Below, piece by piece: positions 1 through 8,440 of a DNA stretch of 64,000 bases. A program made the position numbers and the translations under genes. Under the pieces are notes generated by a model, which saw nothing but the letters and a program-made list of their open reading frames with translations, was not told the DNA's origin and searched no databases. The DNA is from an uncultured Olsenella sp. GTDB lineage: Bacteria > Actinomycetota > Coriobacteriia > Coriobacteriales > Atopobiaceae. The stretch spans positions 157,880 to 221,879 of the forward strand of contig CAKUIF010000004.1 of the NCBI GenBank assembly GCA_934660915.1. Reading direction: 5' to 3'. Position 1 is the first letter of the stretch; each line of letters opens with the position of its first letter.

Positions 1-938
1 TTGTACTCGGCCTTGTAATCCTCGATGAACTTCTTGACCTTCTCGTCGGGGTTGGAGGCGACGAAGGAGGAGCAGTAGAAGCAGCCCTCGAGGTCGGCGG
101 TGGAGGCGTAGTCCTGGTCGCCGCCGACGATGCCGGCCCAGCCGTCGGCGCCGAGGAAGACACCCTTGTAACCGAGCTGACGGGCCTGGGTGACGATCAT
201 GCCGTCATCTTGGTAGTAGTTGGAGCACAGGATGGCGTCGGGGCTCGCGGAGAGGATGTCGGTAAGCTGGGCGTTGAAGTCGGTGGCGCCGGAAGCGTAG
301 CCGGCCTCCTTGGCGACGGTGATGCCCTTGGCCTCGCACTCGGCCTTGAACGCGTCGGCGACGCCAGAGGCGTAGTCGTCGCCGGAGTCGAAGATGGTGG
401 CGACCGTCTTGTAGCCCTGCTTGGCGGCGAAGTCGCCCATGACCTTGCCCTGGAACGGGTCGGTGACGCAGGCGCGGAAGTAGTTGTCGCCGTAAGAGAT
501 AACATCGGCGGTGGTGGCGGAAGCGGTCACGCAGGGCATGTTGTCCTCGACGGACTTCTGGGCCACGGCGATGGTCGGCTTGGAGGTGACGTCGCCCACG
601 ATGGCGGTCACGCCGTCCTCGACGAGCTTGTTGTAGACGGTGACGGCCTCGGTGGCGTCGCCCTTCTCGTCCTGGACGTTGGTCTCGACCTGCTTGCCGT
701 TAATGCCGCCATCGGCGTTGAGCTGCTTGAACCACAGAAGGGCGCCGTCGCGGCAGGCGATGCCGTACTGGGCAACGGAGCCGGAATACGGGCCCATGAT
801 GCCGACCTTGATGGCACCGTCGGCGGAGCCGGAACCGGAACCGGAGCCACCGGAACCACCGCAGCCGGCAAGGCCGAGGCCTGCGGCGACGATGCCGGAC
901 AGCTCGAGGAACTGACGACGAGAAACGGATGCGTTCAT
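1..938 (-). CDS. Branched-chain amino acid-type ABC transporter substrate-binding lipoprotein (3' end outside window)
   Basis: Extracellular ligand-binding protein of the LivJ/LivK (periplasmic binding fold type I) family, which captures amino acids or related small molecules for an ABC importer. The N-terminus carries a twin-arginine motif (SRRQFLE, residues 5-11) followed by a hydrophobic stretch and the lipobox LAGC, so it is probably a Tat-exported lipoprotein. A Gly/Ser-rich linker follows, then a typical sequence with IKVGIMGPYSG and the GDVTSKPTIAVA segment. The ATG at 938 is preceded by GGAGGAG. About 312 codons are present and the frame runs off the left edge, so the last part (about 60-80 residues expected) is missing. 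The substrate cannot be told from sequence. Confidence 0.88.
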   Translation of the reverse strand, partial: MNASVSRRQFLELSGIVAAGLGLAGCGGSGGSGSGSGSADGAIKVGIMGPYSGSVAQYGIACRDGALLWFKQLNADGGINGKQVETNVQDEKGDATEAVTVYNKLVEDGVTAIVGDVTSKPTIAVAQKSVEDNMPCVTASATTADVISYGDNYFRACVTDPFQGKVMGDFAAKQGYKTVATIFDSGDDYASGVADAFKAECEAKGITVAKEAGYASGATDFNAQLTDILSASPDAILCSNYYQDDGMIVTQARQLGYKGVFLGADGWAGIVGGDQDYASTADLEGCFYCSSFVASNPDEKVKKFIEDYKAEY

Positions 939-1093
939 GATGTCTCCTCCCGCGAAGATACGATAATCACGCTTGGTGATTTGAGAGGAGAATAGACCCG
1001 CACGAAAAGAAGGCCGAGTTGAGCACGTGTAGGTTAAATACGGCGAAACATAAAATAATCATTTAGAAATAAAAGAACGCTTCGCGGAACTGT

Positions 1094-1576
1094 TTAGGCC
1101 TTCCGCCGATATCGGACAACAGTTGTTGCTATACATGCCCCAACGGCTAGACCGCATACGTCGATCGCAACGTCACGGGGAGAGCCGGAGCGCCCAGGGA
1201 CAAACAACTGCAAGGTTTCATCGAGGATGGGGACGAGCGCACAGGCAACGAGTATCACTGTCTGAAGATTGGGCGCCGCGTCGACTTGGCGCTTCAGCGC
1301 CTTAATGAAATTGACGGCGATGACACCCAGAACAAGATATTCGGAAAAATGCGCCGTTTTTCGAATGACAAAGGTGCATGCTTCGCGCTCGTGAATACCG
1401 ATATAGTCGAAGGCAGACTTCAGAAGCTCATAGACGAACGTGCTCTCCGAAGAAGAGGCGGGGCCCTGAACCATGGAATGCCCCCAAATGAAGCAGACCC
1501 ACGCAACAAGAAGGGCTCCCCACACAAAAGCCGGGGAGCCGAGTCGCAAGCCATGTTCCTCAAGGCGCCTGCGCAC
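1094..1576 (-). CDS. VanZ-like membrane protein
   Basis: Small membrane protein of the VanZ family (160 aa). The hallmark motifs are visible: RKTAHFSEY near residue 70, then DETLQLFVPGRSGSPRDV near residue 120, within four predicted hydrophobic segments. VanZ proteins are linked to low-level teicoplanin resistance, but many family members have no known role. It starts with GTG at 1576, with AAGGAGG about 9 nt upstream. Only 3 nt separate it from the stop of the upstream gene, so the two are probably translated together. No resistance cluster (vanA/H/X) is present nearby, so a resistance role is not supported here. Confidence 0.8.
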   Translation of the reverse strand: MRRRLEEHGLRLGSPAFVWGALLVAWVCFIWGHSMVQGPASSSESTFVYELLKSAFDYIGIHEREACTFVIRKTAHFSEYLVLGVIAVNFIKALKRQVDAAPNLQTVILVACALVPILDETLQLFVPGRSGSPRDVAIDVCGLAVGACIATTVVRYRRKA

Positions 1577-1579
1577 CGG

Positions 1580-2848
1580 TTACGCCTCCTTGGCGATGGG
1601 CATCGCGAAATGCTTTGGACGATAAGAGCCCGAGTCATCGGGTCGGTTGAGGGAGCCGGAACCGTTCCTGGAGCCCCTGCGGGAAAGGGCGCTCGTCGAG
1701 GTGCCGCCTTCGAGAACGCGGAGAAAACGCCCGGCCGCGTTGCGCGTGGCCTTAGACTCGCTGCGCCCGAACTCGTCGCCGATAAGGTAATCGACGTAAG
1801 ACTCGGTATCGACCACCTCAGGATGTCCCGCCAACGGCTTGAACGGAATAAAGGCGGTGCTCTGCTCCAGGCCGTCGGGCTCGTCGAGGGTGTCGGCGTC
1901 ACCGACGATATCCTCGAACGGCGCGGGAACGAGCGGCTCGAAGGTCGCGACTTGCGCGCCGAGGCGATCGTCCATCGATTTGAGCGCGGACGCCCAGTCG
2001 TCCTCAGAGAATGAATCCTCCGCATCGCGCAGCTCGGGGTAGACGCCCTCGTCAACAAAGGCGATCCGGTCGGCGATGGAGCCGTGGGAAAACTCCCCCA
2101 TAGGCCTCGGCGCGGTGTTTTCAACGGTCTTCTGTGCCGCGGAGACGAGCATCTCCTTCCCCGTAGCCGTGAAGTCGGAGGGAATGGCAAGGTCGCCGGT
2201 GTCGGACCCCTCAACGTAATCATCGATTTTGGTTATAGAGGCAAGCCCCACGGAAGTGTTCCACCAGGACGTGCCCACATCGGCCACGGAGCCGTCGGCC
2301 CGCTCGATGACCGGAAGGCCATCCATCATATCGGCGCCCATGCGCTCACGGAGCGTCTTTGCCACGCCCTGCGCGCGCGTAGCCATACGCGCGCCGAACG
2401 TGGCCTTTCTTACGTAATTCTCAGCGATCTGCTCGTAGTCGTTGGTTGCGTGGGACCCAACGAGCGGCTTAGGCGAGGAAACGGAATCAGGCTCAACAAC
2501 GTTTGCAAAAGGAGCAGGGACGGGCGCTTGAGTGGCGGCCTCATTCGCCTCTTCCGCCTCGGCGACCGCGCGTCCAGAAACAGCGTCCTCGGCGGAACGG
2601 AAATGCTTGCCGGAAGGGGCGGCGTCGAAGGCGCGCTCGCTGCGAGACATGAGAGCATGACACACGATAGCGGAGACGACGCCAGAAACGACGGCTCCGG
2701 TTACGACGCCGATGCCGAAACAAGCCGCGGGGCTCCCGAGGATCTCGGGGACGACCTCGTCAACCGAGAGGGCGAGCGCGGGCGACGGCATCATAACGCT
2801 CGCCCCAATAAGGCCTGCGACGACGGCAGGATTCCTTCTCGTCCCCAT
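1580..2848 (-). CDS. Exported/membrane protein of unknown function with an internal duplication
   Basis: I do not recognise this family. The 422-aa protein begins with a signal-like hydrophobic stretch (residues about 8-28, ending MPSPALALS). A second membrane segment follows at about 45-65, then a long acidic, low-complexity region. A motif appears twice in that region: a PAPF-x2-(V/I)V stretch, then a K-P-L-(V/A)-G stretch, a YV pair, an FG pair and an ATR triplet. The copies lie roughly at residues 125-190 and 310-380, suggesting an internal duplication. The ATG at 2848 was chosen because GGAGGT lies 10 nt upstream; an in-frame upstream start lacks a site. It precedes and is probably co-transcribed with the VanZ-like gene. 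A -10-like TATAGT lies at 3001-3006 on the same strand. Confidence 0.6.
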   Translation of the reverse strand: MGTRRNPAVVAGLIGASVMMPSPALALSVDEVVPEILGSPAACFGIGVVTGAVVSGVVSAIVCHALMSRSERAFDAAPSGKHFRSAEDAVSGRAVAEAEEANEAATQAPVPAPFANVVEPDSVSSPKPLVGSHATNDYEQIAENYVRKATFGARMATRAQGVAKTLRERMGADMMDGLPVIERADGSVADVGTSWWNTSVGLASITKIDDYVEGSDTGDLAIPSDFTATGKEMLVSAAQKTVENTAPRPMGEFSHGSIADRIAFVDEGVYPELRDAEDSFSEDDWASALKSMDDRLGAQVATFEPLVPAPFEDIVGDADTLDEPDGLEQSTAFIPFKPLAGHPEVVDTESYVDYLIGDEFGRSESKATRNAAGRFLRVLEGGTSTSALSRRGSRNGSGSLNRPDDSGSYRPKHFAMPIAKEA

Positions 2849-3115
2849 GATTGAAAGCACCTCCGCAAAAAGCGTCGGCACAACCTTGAGCTATAGCTTG
2901 CTGCTTACCAACCTCAGGCAATGACGCCCAAGGCTGCTTTGCTGCCGCGGTTTGGCTCGATTTAGGTGTGTGTGCCGCTGCAACGTACAATATCCGAATT
3001 ACTATACCGCACAAACAAAAGAGGCTGGACGCGGATTGTCCAAGTTTTTCAACGGATGAAGTCGAGAAACCAGGTGACCCGCGCCCAGCGATTCGTGCGT
3101 ATTTTGAAGCCCGCT

Positions 3116-5368
3116 TTACGAGATGTAGTCCGTCTGCTGGGCCTTCTTTGCGCTCTTGATAAGGAACTCGCGATTGTCGTTAGTACCCTTAAGACCCTTT
3201 ACTAGGGCGTTAGCAGCGCGCTCGGTATTGTTCATGTTGGCGAGAACGCGACGAATGCCCCACACGAAGGGTTGGTACTCGGCCGGGATGAGCAGATCCT
3301 CGTTACGGGTGCCGGAGGACACGGGGTCGATCGCGGGGAAGATGCGGCGATCGGCAAGATCACGGTCGAGCTTAAGCTCCATGTTGCCGGTGCCCTTGAA
3401 CTCCTCGAAGATGACCTCGTCCATCTTGGAGCCAGTATCGACAAGGGCGGAAGCGATGATGGTGAGCGATCCGCCGTTCTCGATGTTACGCGCAGCTCCG
3501 AGGAACTTCTTGGGCGGATAGAGCGCCGCGGAGTCGACGCCGCCGGAAAGGATACGGCCGCTCGCCGGAGTCGCGAGGTTATAGGCGCGGGCGAGCCTCG
3601 TGATGGAGTCGAGGACAACGACAACGTCCTCGCCCATCTCGACCAGGCGCTTGGCGTGCTCGATCACGAGCTCGGAAACTCGGGTGTGGTTGTCAGCCGG
3701 CATATCGAAGGTGGAGGCAACAACATCGCCCTTGATGGAGCGCTCCATGTCGGTAACCTCCTCGGGGCGCTCGTCCACGAGCAGGCAGAACAGGTGCACC
3801 TCGGGGTTGTTGGCGGCGATAGACTGGCAGATTTTCTTGAGGACGGTCGTCTTGCCCGCCTTGGGAGGACTGACGATAAGGCCGCGCTGTCCCTTGCCGA
3901 TCGGGCTCACCAGGTCGATGGCGCGGCCCGTGATGGAGTCCTTGCCGTTCTCCATGGTGAGCGGCTCATTGGGGAAGACCGGGGTAAGGTCACGGAAGCG
4001 AGGCCTGGACTTGGCGCCCTCGGGAGCAAACCCGTTGATCGTGGACACCTTGACGAGCGGCGGGTATTTGGCGTTGCCTCGGCCGGGGCCGACGGTGCCG
4101 ACAACCCGGTCGCCGGGACGCAGACCCAAGCTCCTGATCATCTGCTGGTGTACGAAGCAGTCGTCGTCTCCGGGCATATAGTTGCCCGTGCGAAGCCACC
4201 CGAAGCCCTCGTTGCCAAGCTCGAGAATACCGTCGACGGGACGGAACCCCTCGGCTCGGGCAGCGGCGGCGTAGATGGCCTCAACGAGCTCGGCCTTCCG
4301 GAGGCCGACGTATTCGACCTCAAGCTCGGCAGCCTTTGCGCGTAGGTCGGCGACCTTCATCTCCGCGAGCTCCTCCATCGTGAGGGAGGGCTCGGAGTTG
4401 AAGTCGCGCCCACGGTTCTTGCGGTTGTTGCGGCGGCCGTTGCGACCGCTCCCCTGCGCGTCTCCCCCATGGTCGGAGTAACGCTCGCGCTTCTTGCCGC
4501 CGGGGCCGCCCTGCTGACCGTTCTCGGCAGGTTTATCGGCCTCACGAGCCTCGGGCTTCTCGCCGCGATCGTTCTCGTGATCAGGCTTGCGGCGGGTGCG
4601 GCGGGCGCGGCGCGGCTGATCGCCATCCGCGGCCTTATCAGTCACCTTATCCTCGCTCTTACCGGAAGGCCCCGCGACGTGCTGCTCGGCTGGCGCCCCC
4701 ATCTGCTGCTGGGCTGAAGCGTCCTCGGGAGTCTTTACGGGGGCAACGGTCATCATTGGGGGCTCGCCGGGAACGGACGAAGCGCGCGTCGCGTCCTGGG
4801 CGACCTGATTGAGCTCCTTGATGTCGCTCTTCTTATCGGCTCCAGCCGAAACCTGGGCAGCAGCGGGCTCGGCATCAACGGAAGCCCTGGGCTTGCGGGG
4901 GCGACCGGGTCGACGCTTAGGCTTCGCGGCGGGCGCGTCCTCGCCAGGTCCCGCGGGCTCGACCGCAGCGGCAGGATCGACGGAGGGCTCATCTTTTGCA
5001 GCGGCCTCAGGCTTGGCCTTCTCGGCAAAAACCGATGCGGAGGAGTCAGAGGCCAGCGCGGTCTCGGGCGCGACCTCGCTCTTTGCTTTCCTTGCACGAG
5101 AAACCGTGCGCTTGGGCTTGGTAGTTCCAGCCGCAGCGTCCTCGGAGGCCTCGGAAACCTTATCCCCTGAATCTGCAGCAGCAGCGCGAGAGGAGCTTGC
5201 AGCCCTGCGCCTTGGCTTCTTTGCGGCCGGAGTCTCCGGGGCGTCCGCAGCCCCCGCTTCGGGTGCCTCAGCCGCGGGCTTCTTTGCAGCGACTCTGCGA
5301 ACACGCTTTTTCGGTGCCGGCTTCTGCTCCTCGTCGGAATCGACGAAATCGGTCTTCTCGTCTGTCAT
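3116..5368 (-). CDS. rho: Transcription termination factor Rho with long N-terminal extension
   Basis: Hexameric RNA-dependent ATPase/helicase that ends transcription of untranslated RNA. The 750-aa protein has about 320 extra N-terminal residues rich in Ala, Lys, Arg, Glu and Pro, probably disordered. After this come the Rho N-terminal SAP-like domain (MEELAEMKVADLRAKAAEL), the cold-shock-like RNA-binding domain (GFGWLRTGNY), and the motor domain with Walker A PPKAGKT and Walker B VVVLDSITRLARAYN. E. coli Rho is 419 aa. Long N-terminal insertions of this kind are known in actinobacterial Rho proteins. ATG 5368 is preceded by AGAGAGG; an upstream in-frame ATG at 5389 lacks a site. It is probably a single-gene transcript. 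Confidence 0.95.
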   Translation of the reverse strand: MTDEKTDFVDSDEEQKPAPKKRVRRVAAKKPAAEAPEAGAADAPETPAAKKPRRRAASSSRAAAADSGDKVSEASEDAAAGTTKPKRTVSRARKAKSEVAPETALASDSSASVFAEKAKPEAAAKDEPSVDPAAAVEPAGPGEDAPAAKPKRRPGRPRKPRASVDAEPAAAQVSAGADKKSDIKELNQVAQDATRASSVPGEPPMMTVAPVKTPEDASAQQQMGAPAEQHVAGPSGKSEDKVTDKAADGDQPRRARRTRRKPDHENDRGEKPEAREADKPAENGQQGGPGGKKRERYSDHGGDAQGSGRNGRRNNRKNRGRDFNSEPSLTMEELAEMKVADLRAKAAELEVEYVGLRKAELVEAIYAAAARAEGFRPVDGILELGNEGFGWLRTGNYMPGDDDCFVHQQMIRSLGLRPGDRVVGTVGPGRGNAKYPPLVKVSTINGFAPEGAKSRPRFRDLTPVFPNEPLTMENGKDSITGRAIDLVSPIGKGQRGLIVSPPKAGKTTVLKKICQSIAANNPEVHLFCLLVDERPEEVTDMERSIKGDVVASTFDMPADNHTRVSELVIEHAKRLVEMGEDVVVVLDSITRLARAYNLATPASGRILSGGVDSAALYPPKKFLGAARNIENGGSLTIIASALVDTGSKMDEVIFEEFKGTGNMELKLDRDLADRRIFPAIDPVSSGTRNEDLLIPAEYQPFVWGIRRVLANMNNTERAANALVKGLKGTNDNREFLIKSAKKAQQTDYIS

Positions 5369-5555
5369 GTAGAACCTCTCTGTATGCACGGCCGAAATAC
5401 CGGCAGGCCGCGTTGCCGTTTCAGAATATAAAAATGGCAGAATCCAGAAGCTTCTGGTTAATGACCCAAGATGTAAAAGGTGATTGAGGGCCCGACTTCA
5501 ATCGGCTGCCTTGCTGGTTACTCTAGCAGCTAAAAGCCCGTTAAGCAATCGATAC

Positions 5556-5601
5556 AAACAAAAATGCCCTGCCGGCCATGTAAATGCGGCCAACAGGGCA
5601 T
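5556..5601 (-). terminator. Rho-independent terminator of the tandem-MarR gene
   Basis: On the minus strand the arms ATGCCCTG and CAGGGCAT (5564-5601) enclose an inner GGCC/GGCC pairing. They are followed by a short T run at 5560-5564. The hairpin lies 20 nt after the stop codon of the regulator. Confidence 0.8.
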
Positions 5602-5619
5602 GAGCATAAAACGAAGCGG

Positions 5620-6300
5620 CTATTCCTTGGTCTTGCGGACCTTACGTCGCACAACAACGGACTCGATAATCTGCTTCATCTCCTCGGCGCGCTCTCGGCC
5701 CGCGTCGGTGAGCGCAACGCTCGTGGTGTGTTGACGGCCGGCCTCACGCCTGCGGTCAACAAGCCCCATGTCGGCGAGCGAGCAGACGCTCATCGAGACG
5801 GTAGGCTGCAGAAGACCGAGGATATCGACGAGCTGCATAATGGTCAGCGACTCGGCTCCCGAGGAATAAATGCCAAGAAGCACCAGGTCGCCAGCTTTAC
5901 AGAAAACAGAGCCCATGGCATCGACGTACTTGCAGATACGCTCAGGGGATGTGCGCGAAAGAGCCGCGCCGGTGGGAATCTGCGCCCGGGTAAGCATAGC
6001 CAGGCGCTCAACGGCAGCCCGTCCCTCCTCGGAGATGCTGCAAACAACGTTGCGGCGGTCGATATCGCCCTCGCCGCGCTCGATATACCCGAGGCCAAAG
6101 AGGTGGTTCGTCCTGTGGGTCATGGTCGGCCGAAGAGCGCTCTGGTACTCGGCGATCGCGGAGGTCTTGAGCGGGGCATTGGCAACGTCGAGCCTACAGA
6201 GGATGGCGAACTCCTCGAACGTGAGCCTCTCGTCTGACTCGACCTTCTGACGGACGACGTTATATGCCCTGCGTACAGACATGTACTCGCGAAGATCCAT
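5620..6300 (-). CDS. Tandem MarR-type winged-helix regulator
   Basis: Predicted DNA-binding regulator of 226 aa, with two winged-helix units in one chain. The first (about residues 20-100) contains LKTSAIAEYQSALRPTMTHR as recognition region and GYIERGEGDIDRRN as wing. The second (about 135-215) contains LTIMQLVDILGLLQPTVSMS and GLVDRRREAGRQHT. Ordinary MarR proteins are about 140-160 aa and bind as homodimers, so this looks like a covalently linked pair. ATG 6300 is followed by a normal frame. A sigma70-like promoter lies at 6375-6402 and a terminator directly downstream, so it is monocistronic. Ligand and targets are unknown. Confidence 0.72.
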   Translation of the reverse strand: MDLREYMSVRRAYNVVRQKVESDERLTFEEFAILCRLDVANAPLKTSAIAEYQSALRPTMTHRTNHLFGLGYIERGEGDIDRRNVVCSISEEGRAAVERLAMLTRAQIPTGAALSRTSPERICKYVDAMGSVFCKAGDLVLLGIYSSGAESLTIMQLVDILGLLQPTVSMSVCSLADMGLVDRRREAGRQHTTSVALTDAGRERAEEMKQIIESVVVRRKVRKTKE

Positions 6301-6374
6301 GCTTACCCCTGGTGTTTGAGCTCGGATGCAAAATGAACCGCATATAAGGAAAAACCGTGCTGTTCATTCAACGG

Positions 6375-6402
6375 ATTATACGAAACGTTCGCCGAAATAC
6401 AA
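6375..6402 (-). promoter_or_regulatory. Sigma70-type promoter of the tandem-MarR gene
   Basis: Minus-strand TTGTAT (6397-6402), a 16-nt spacer and a consensus TATAAT (6375-6380). The expected transcript starts near 6367, giving a leader of about 67 nt. Confidence 0.7.
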
Positions 6403-6479
6403 AACTCCTTATCCCAAGAAAAACTAAGTAGAAATACTAAATCCTCAATGACAAGACAGGCTTAACTCCAAAGACTGCC

Positions 6480-8321
6480 CTACATAGCCTGCGGAGCGGA
6501 AACGCCGATCGTGTTGAGTGTGAGGGCGAGCACGCGACGGCAGGCGTCGACGGCTGCGAGGCGAGCATGCGAGAGGCCCTCGTCGAGCGGGCGACCAGCA
6601 CCCGGGATGACCTGGCACGCGGCGTAGAACGAGTGGAAGTGGGCCGCGAGGTCCTCAGCATAGTGGGTAAGCCTGAACGGGGCGCGGTCGCGGGCGCAGG
6701 ACTCGATGAGGCCCGGGAGCTCGGCGATCTTTCGGGCAAGCTCGGCCTCGGTCGGATCGGTGAGCAGGCCAAGGTCGTAGGTATCGCCCACAGCGCGGCG
6801 AGCGACCTCGTCCATTCCGAGCTCCGCAGCCTCGTCAACGTCGACGCCGGCGGCACGGCGAAGGATCGAGCAGATGCGAGCGTGCGCGTACTGGACGTAA
6901 TAAACAGGGTTCGTGTTGTCCTGGCGCTTAACGGCCTCGATGTCGAAGTCGATCATCTGGTTGTTGGACTTTGCCACGAGCGTATAACGCGTCGCGTCGG
7001 CGCCGACCTCCTCGAGAAGCTCATCGAAGGCGACCATGGTGCCCTTGCGCTTGCTCATGCGCACCGGGGTGCCGTCACGCAGCAGGTTGACGAGCTGGCC
7101 GAGCACGACCTCGAACTGCTCGGGATAGCCGAGCGCCTCGCAGACGGACTGGATACGCTTAATGTAGCCGTGGTGATCGGCGCCCCACAGATCGATGACG
7201 TGGTCGACGCGCTGGAACTTGTCCCAGTGATAGGCCACGTCGGAGGCGAAGTAGGTGTACTCGCCGTTCGTCTTGATGAGGACGCGGTCTTTGTCGTCGC
7301 CGAACTCGGTGGAGCGGAACCACAGCGCGCCGGCCTCGTCGCGGAACAGGTAACCGAGCTCGTCAAGCTTGGCGAGGGCGCGGTCCACCGCAGAGGTCCC
7401 CTCGGGGCCCTTCTCGTAAAGGCTGCGCTCGGAGAACCACACGTCGAAGTCGCAGCGGGCCGCATGGCAGGTCTCGCGGATGGACTCGAGCATCATCTTG
7501 TAGCCGCGCTCGCGGAAAGAGGCGCAGCGCTCGTCCTCATCGGCACCGGCGAGCGAATCGCCGTCGGAAGCCACAAAACGGGCAGCAAGGTCGACGATGT
7601 AGTCGCCGGCATATGCGTTTCCGCCGAGAGCCTCGTTGAACGCGTCGGTGAAGGGGTGCGTCTCGGGGGCCTCGTCCTGCTCATCGGCGACGTAGGCCTC
7701 TCGGTCGGCAAGAAGAACCGCCACGGCCTCATCGCACGACTTGCCCTGGCCCATGAGCTCGAGCAGCTGCAGGTAACGCTTGGAGATCGAGTGGCCGAAG
7801 ACATCCATCTGGGAGCCGTGGTCGTTGATGTAGTACTCGCGCTCCACGTCGTAGCCGGCGCGCTCGAGCACGTTGCACAGCGAGTCGCCGAGGGCGGCCC
7901 AACGGCCGTGGCCGATGTGCAGCGGACCCACGGGATTTGCGGACACGAACTCGACCTGGACCTTCTTTCCCGCGCCCATGGCGGAGCGGGCGAAGTCGTC
8001 GCCGAACTCGCGAACGACGCGGAAGATGTCGTTCGCGGAGGCGGCGTTCAGGTAGAAATTGATAAAGCCGGGGCCAGCCACCTCAACCTTAGCGACGGCG
8101 GGGTCCTCGGGGAGGTGTGCCACGATAGAGGCGGCGATCTTTGCGGGGGCGCAGTGGGCCAAACGAGCGGAGCGCATGGCAACGGTAGAGGACCAGTCGC
8201 CGTTCGCGGAGTCTGCCGGGCGCTCAAAGCCCATGTCAGCGACATCGAATTCAGGCAGCTCACCTTCGGACTGGGCAGTGGCGAGCGCGGCGCGGACAAG
8301 TTCCTCGAGCTTCTCGGGCAT
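6480..8321 (-). CDS. argS: Arginyl-tRNA synthetase
   Basis: Class I aminoacyl-tRNA synthetase that charges tRNA-Arg. The 613-aa protein has the N-terminal Add-1 domain, the HIGH signature as PVGPLHIGHGRW (about residue 125), a KMSKS-like loop as VRMSKRKGTMV (about residue 420), and the C-terminal anticodon-binding DALR domain with RLTHYAEDLAAHFHSFY and the usual C-terminal Met. ATG 8321 is chosen because GGAG sits 5 nt upstream; the in-frame ATG at 8336 has no ribosome site. It is flanked by unrelated genes. Confidence 0.96.
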   Translation of the reverse strand: MPEKLEELVRAALATAQSEGELPEFDVADMGFERPADSANGDWSSTVAMRSARLAHCAPAKIAASIVAHLPEDPAVAKVEVAGPGFINFYLNAASANDIFRVVREFGDDFARSAMGAGKKVQVEFVSANPVGPLHIGHGRWAALGDSLCNVLERAGYDVEREYYINDHGSQMDVFGHSISKRYLQLLELMGQGKSCDEAVAVLLADREAYVADEQDEAPETHPFTDAFNEALGGNAYAGDYIVDLAARFVASDGDSLAGADEDERCASFRERGYKMMLESIRETCHAARCDFDVWFSERSLYEKGPEGTSAVDRALAKLDELGYLFRDEAGALWFRSTEFGDDKDRVLIKTNGEYTYFASDVAYHWDKFQRVDHVIDLWGADHHGYIKRIQSVCEALGYPEQFEVVLGQLVNLLRDGTPVRMSKRKGTMVAFDELLEEVGADATRYTLVAKSNNQMIDFDIEAVKRQDNTNPVYYVQYAHARICSILRRAAGVDVDEAAELGMDEVARRAVGDTYDLGLLTDPTEAELARKIAELPGLIESCARDRAPFRLTHYAEDLAAHFHSFYAACQVIPGAGRPLDEGLSHARLAAVDACRRVLALTLNTIGVSAPQAM

Positions 8322-8440
8322 AACAACTCCAAACAATGTTCAAACGGGAATACCAGGTGATTTTAACAAACGGTTGATGCGGGCGCGCGCCAGGCGAGGC
8401 AAATAGCCCCGTCGGCACATGCGCAGTTGCGAATTTGCGC

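Noticed and set aside
6567..8360. 597-codon plus-strand frame opposite argS
   Set aside because: Composition is typical of antisense to a GC-rich gene and no motif is present; argS is unambiguous.
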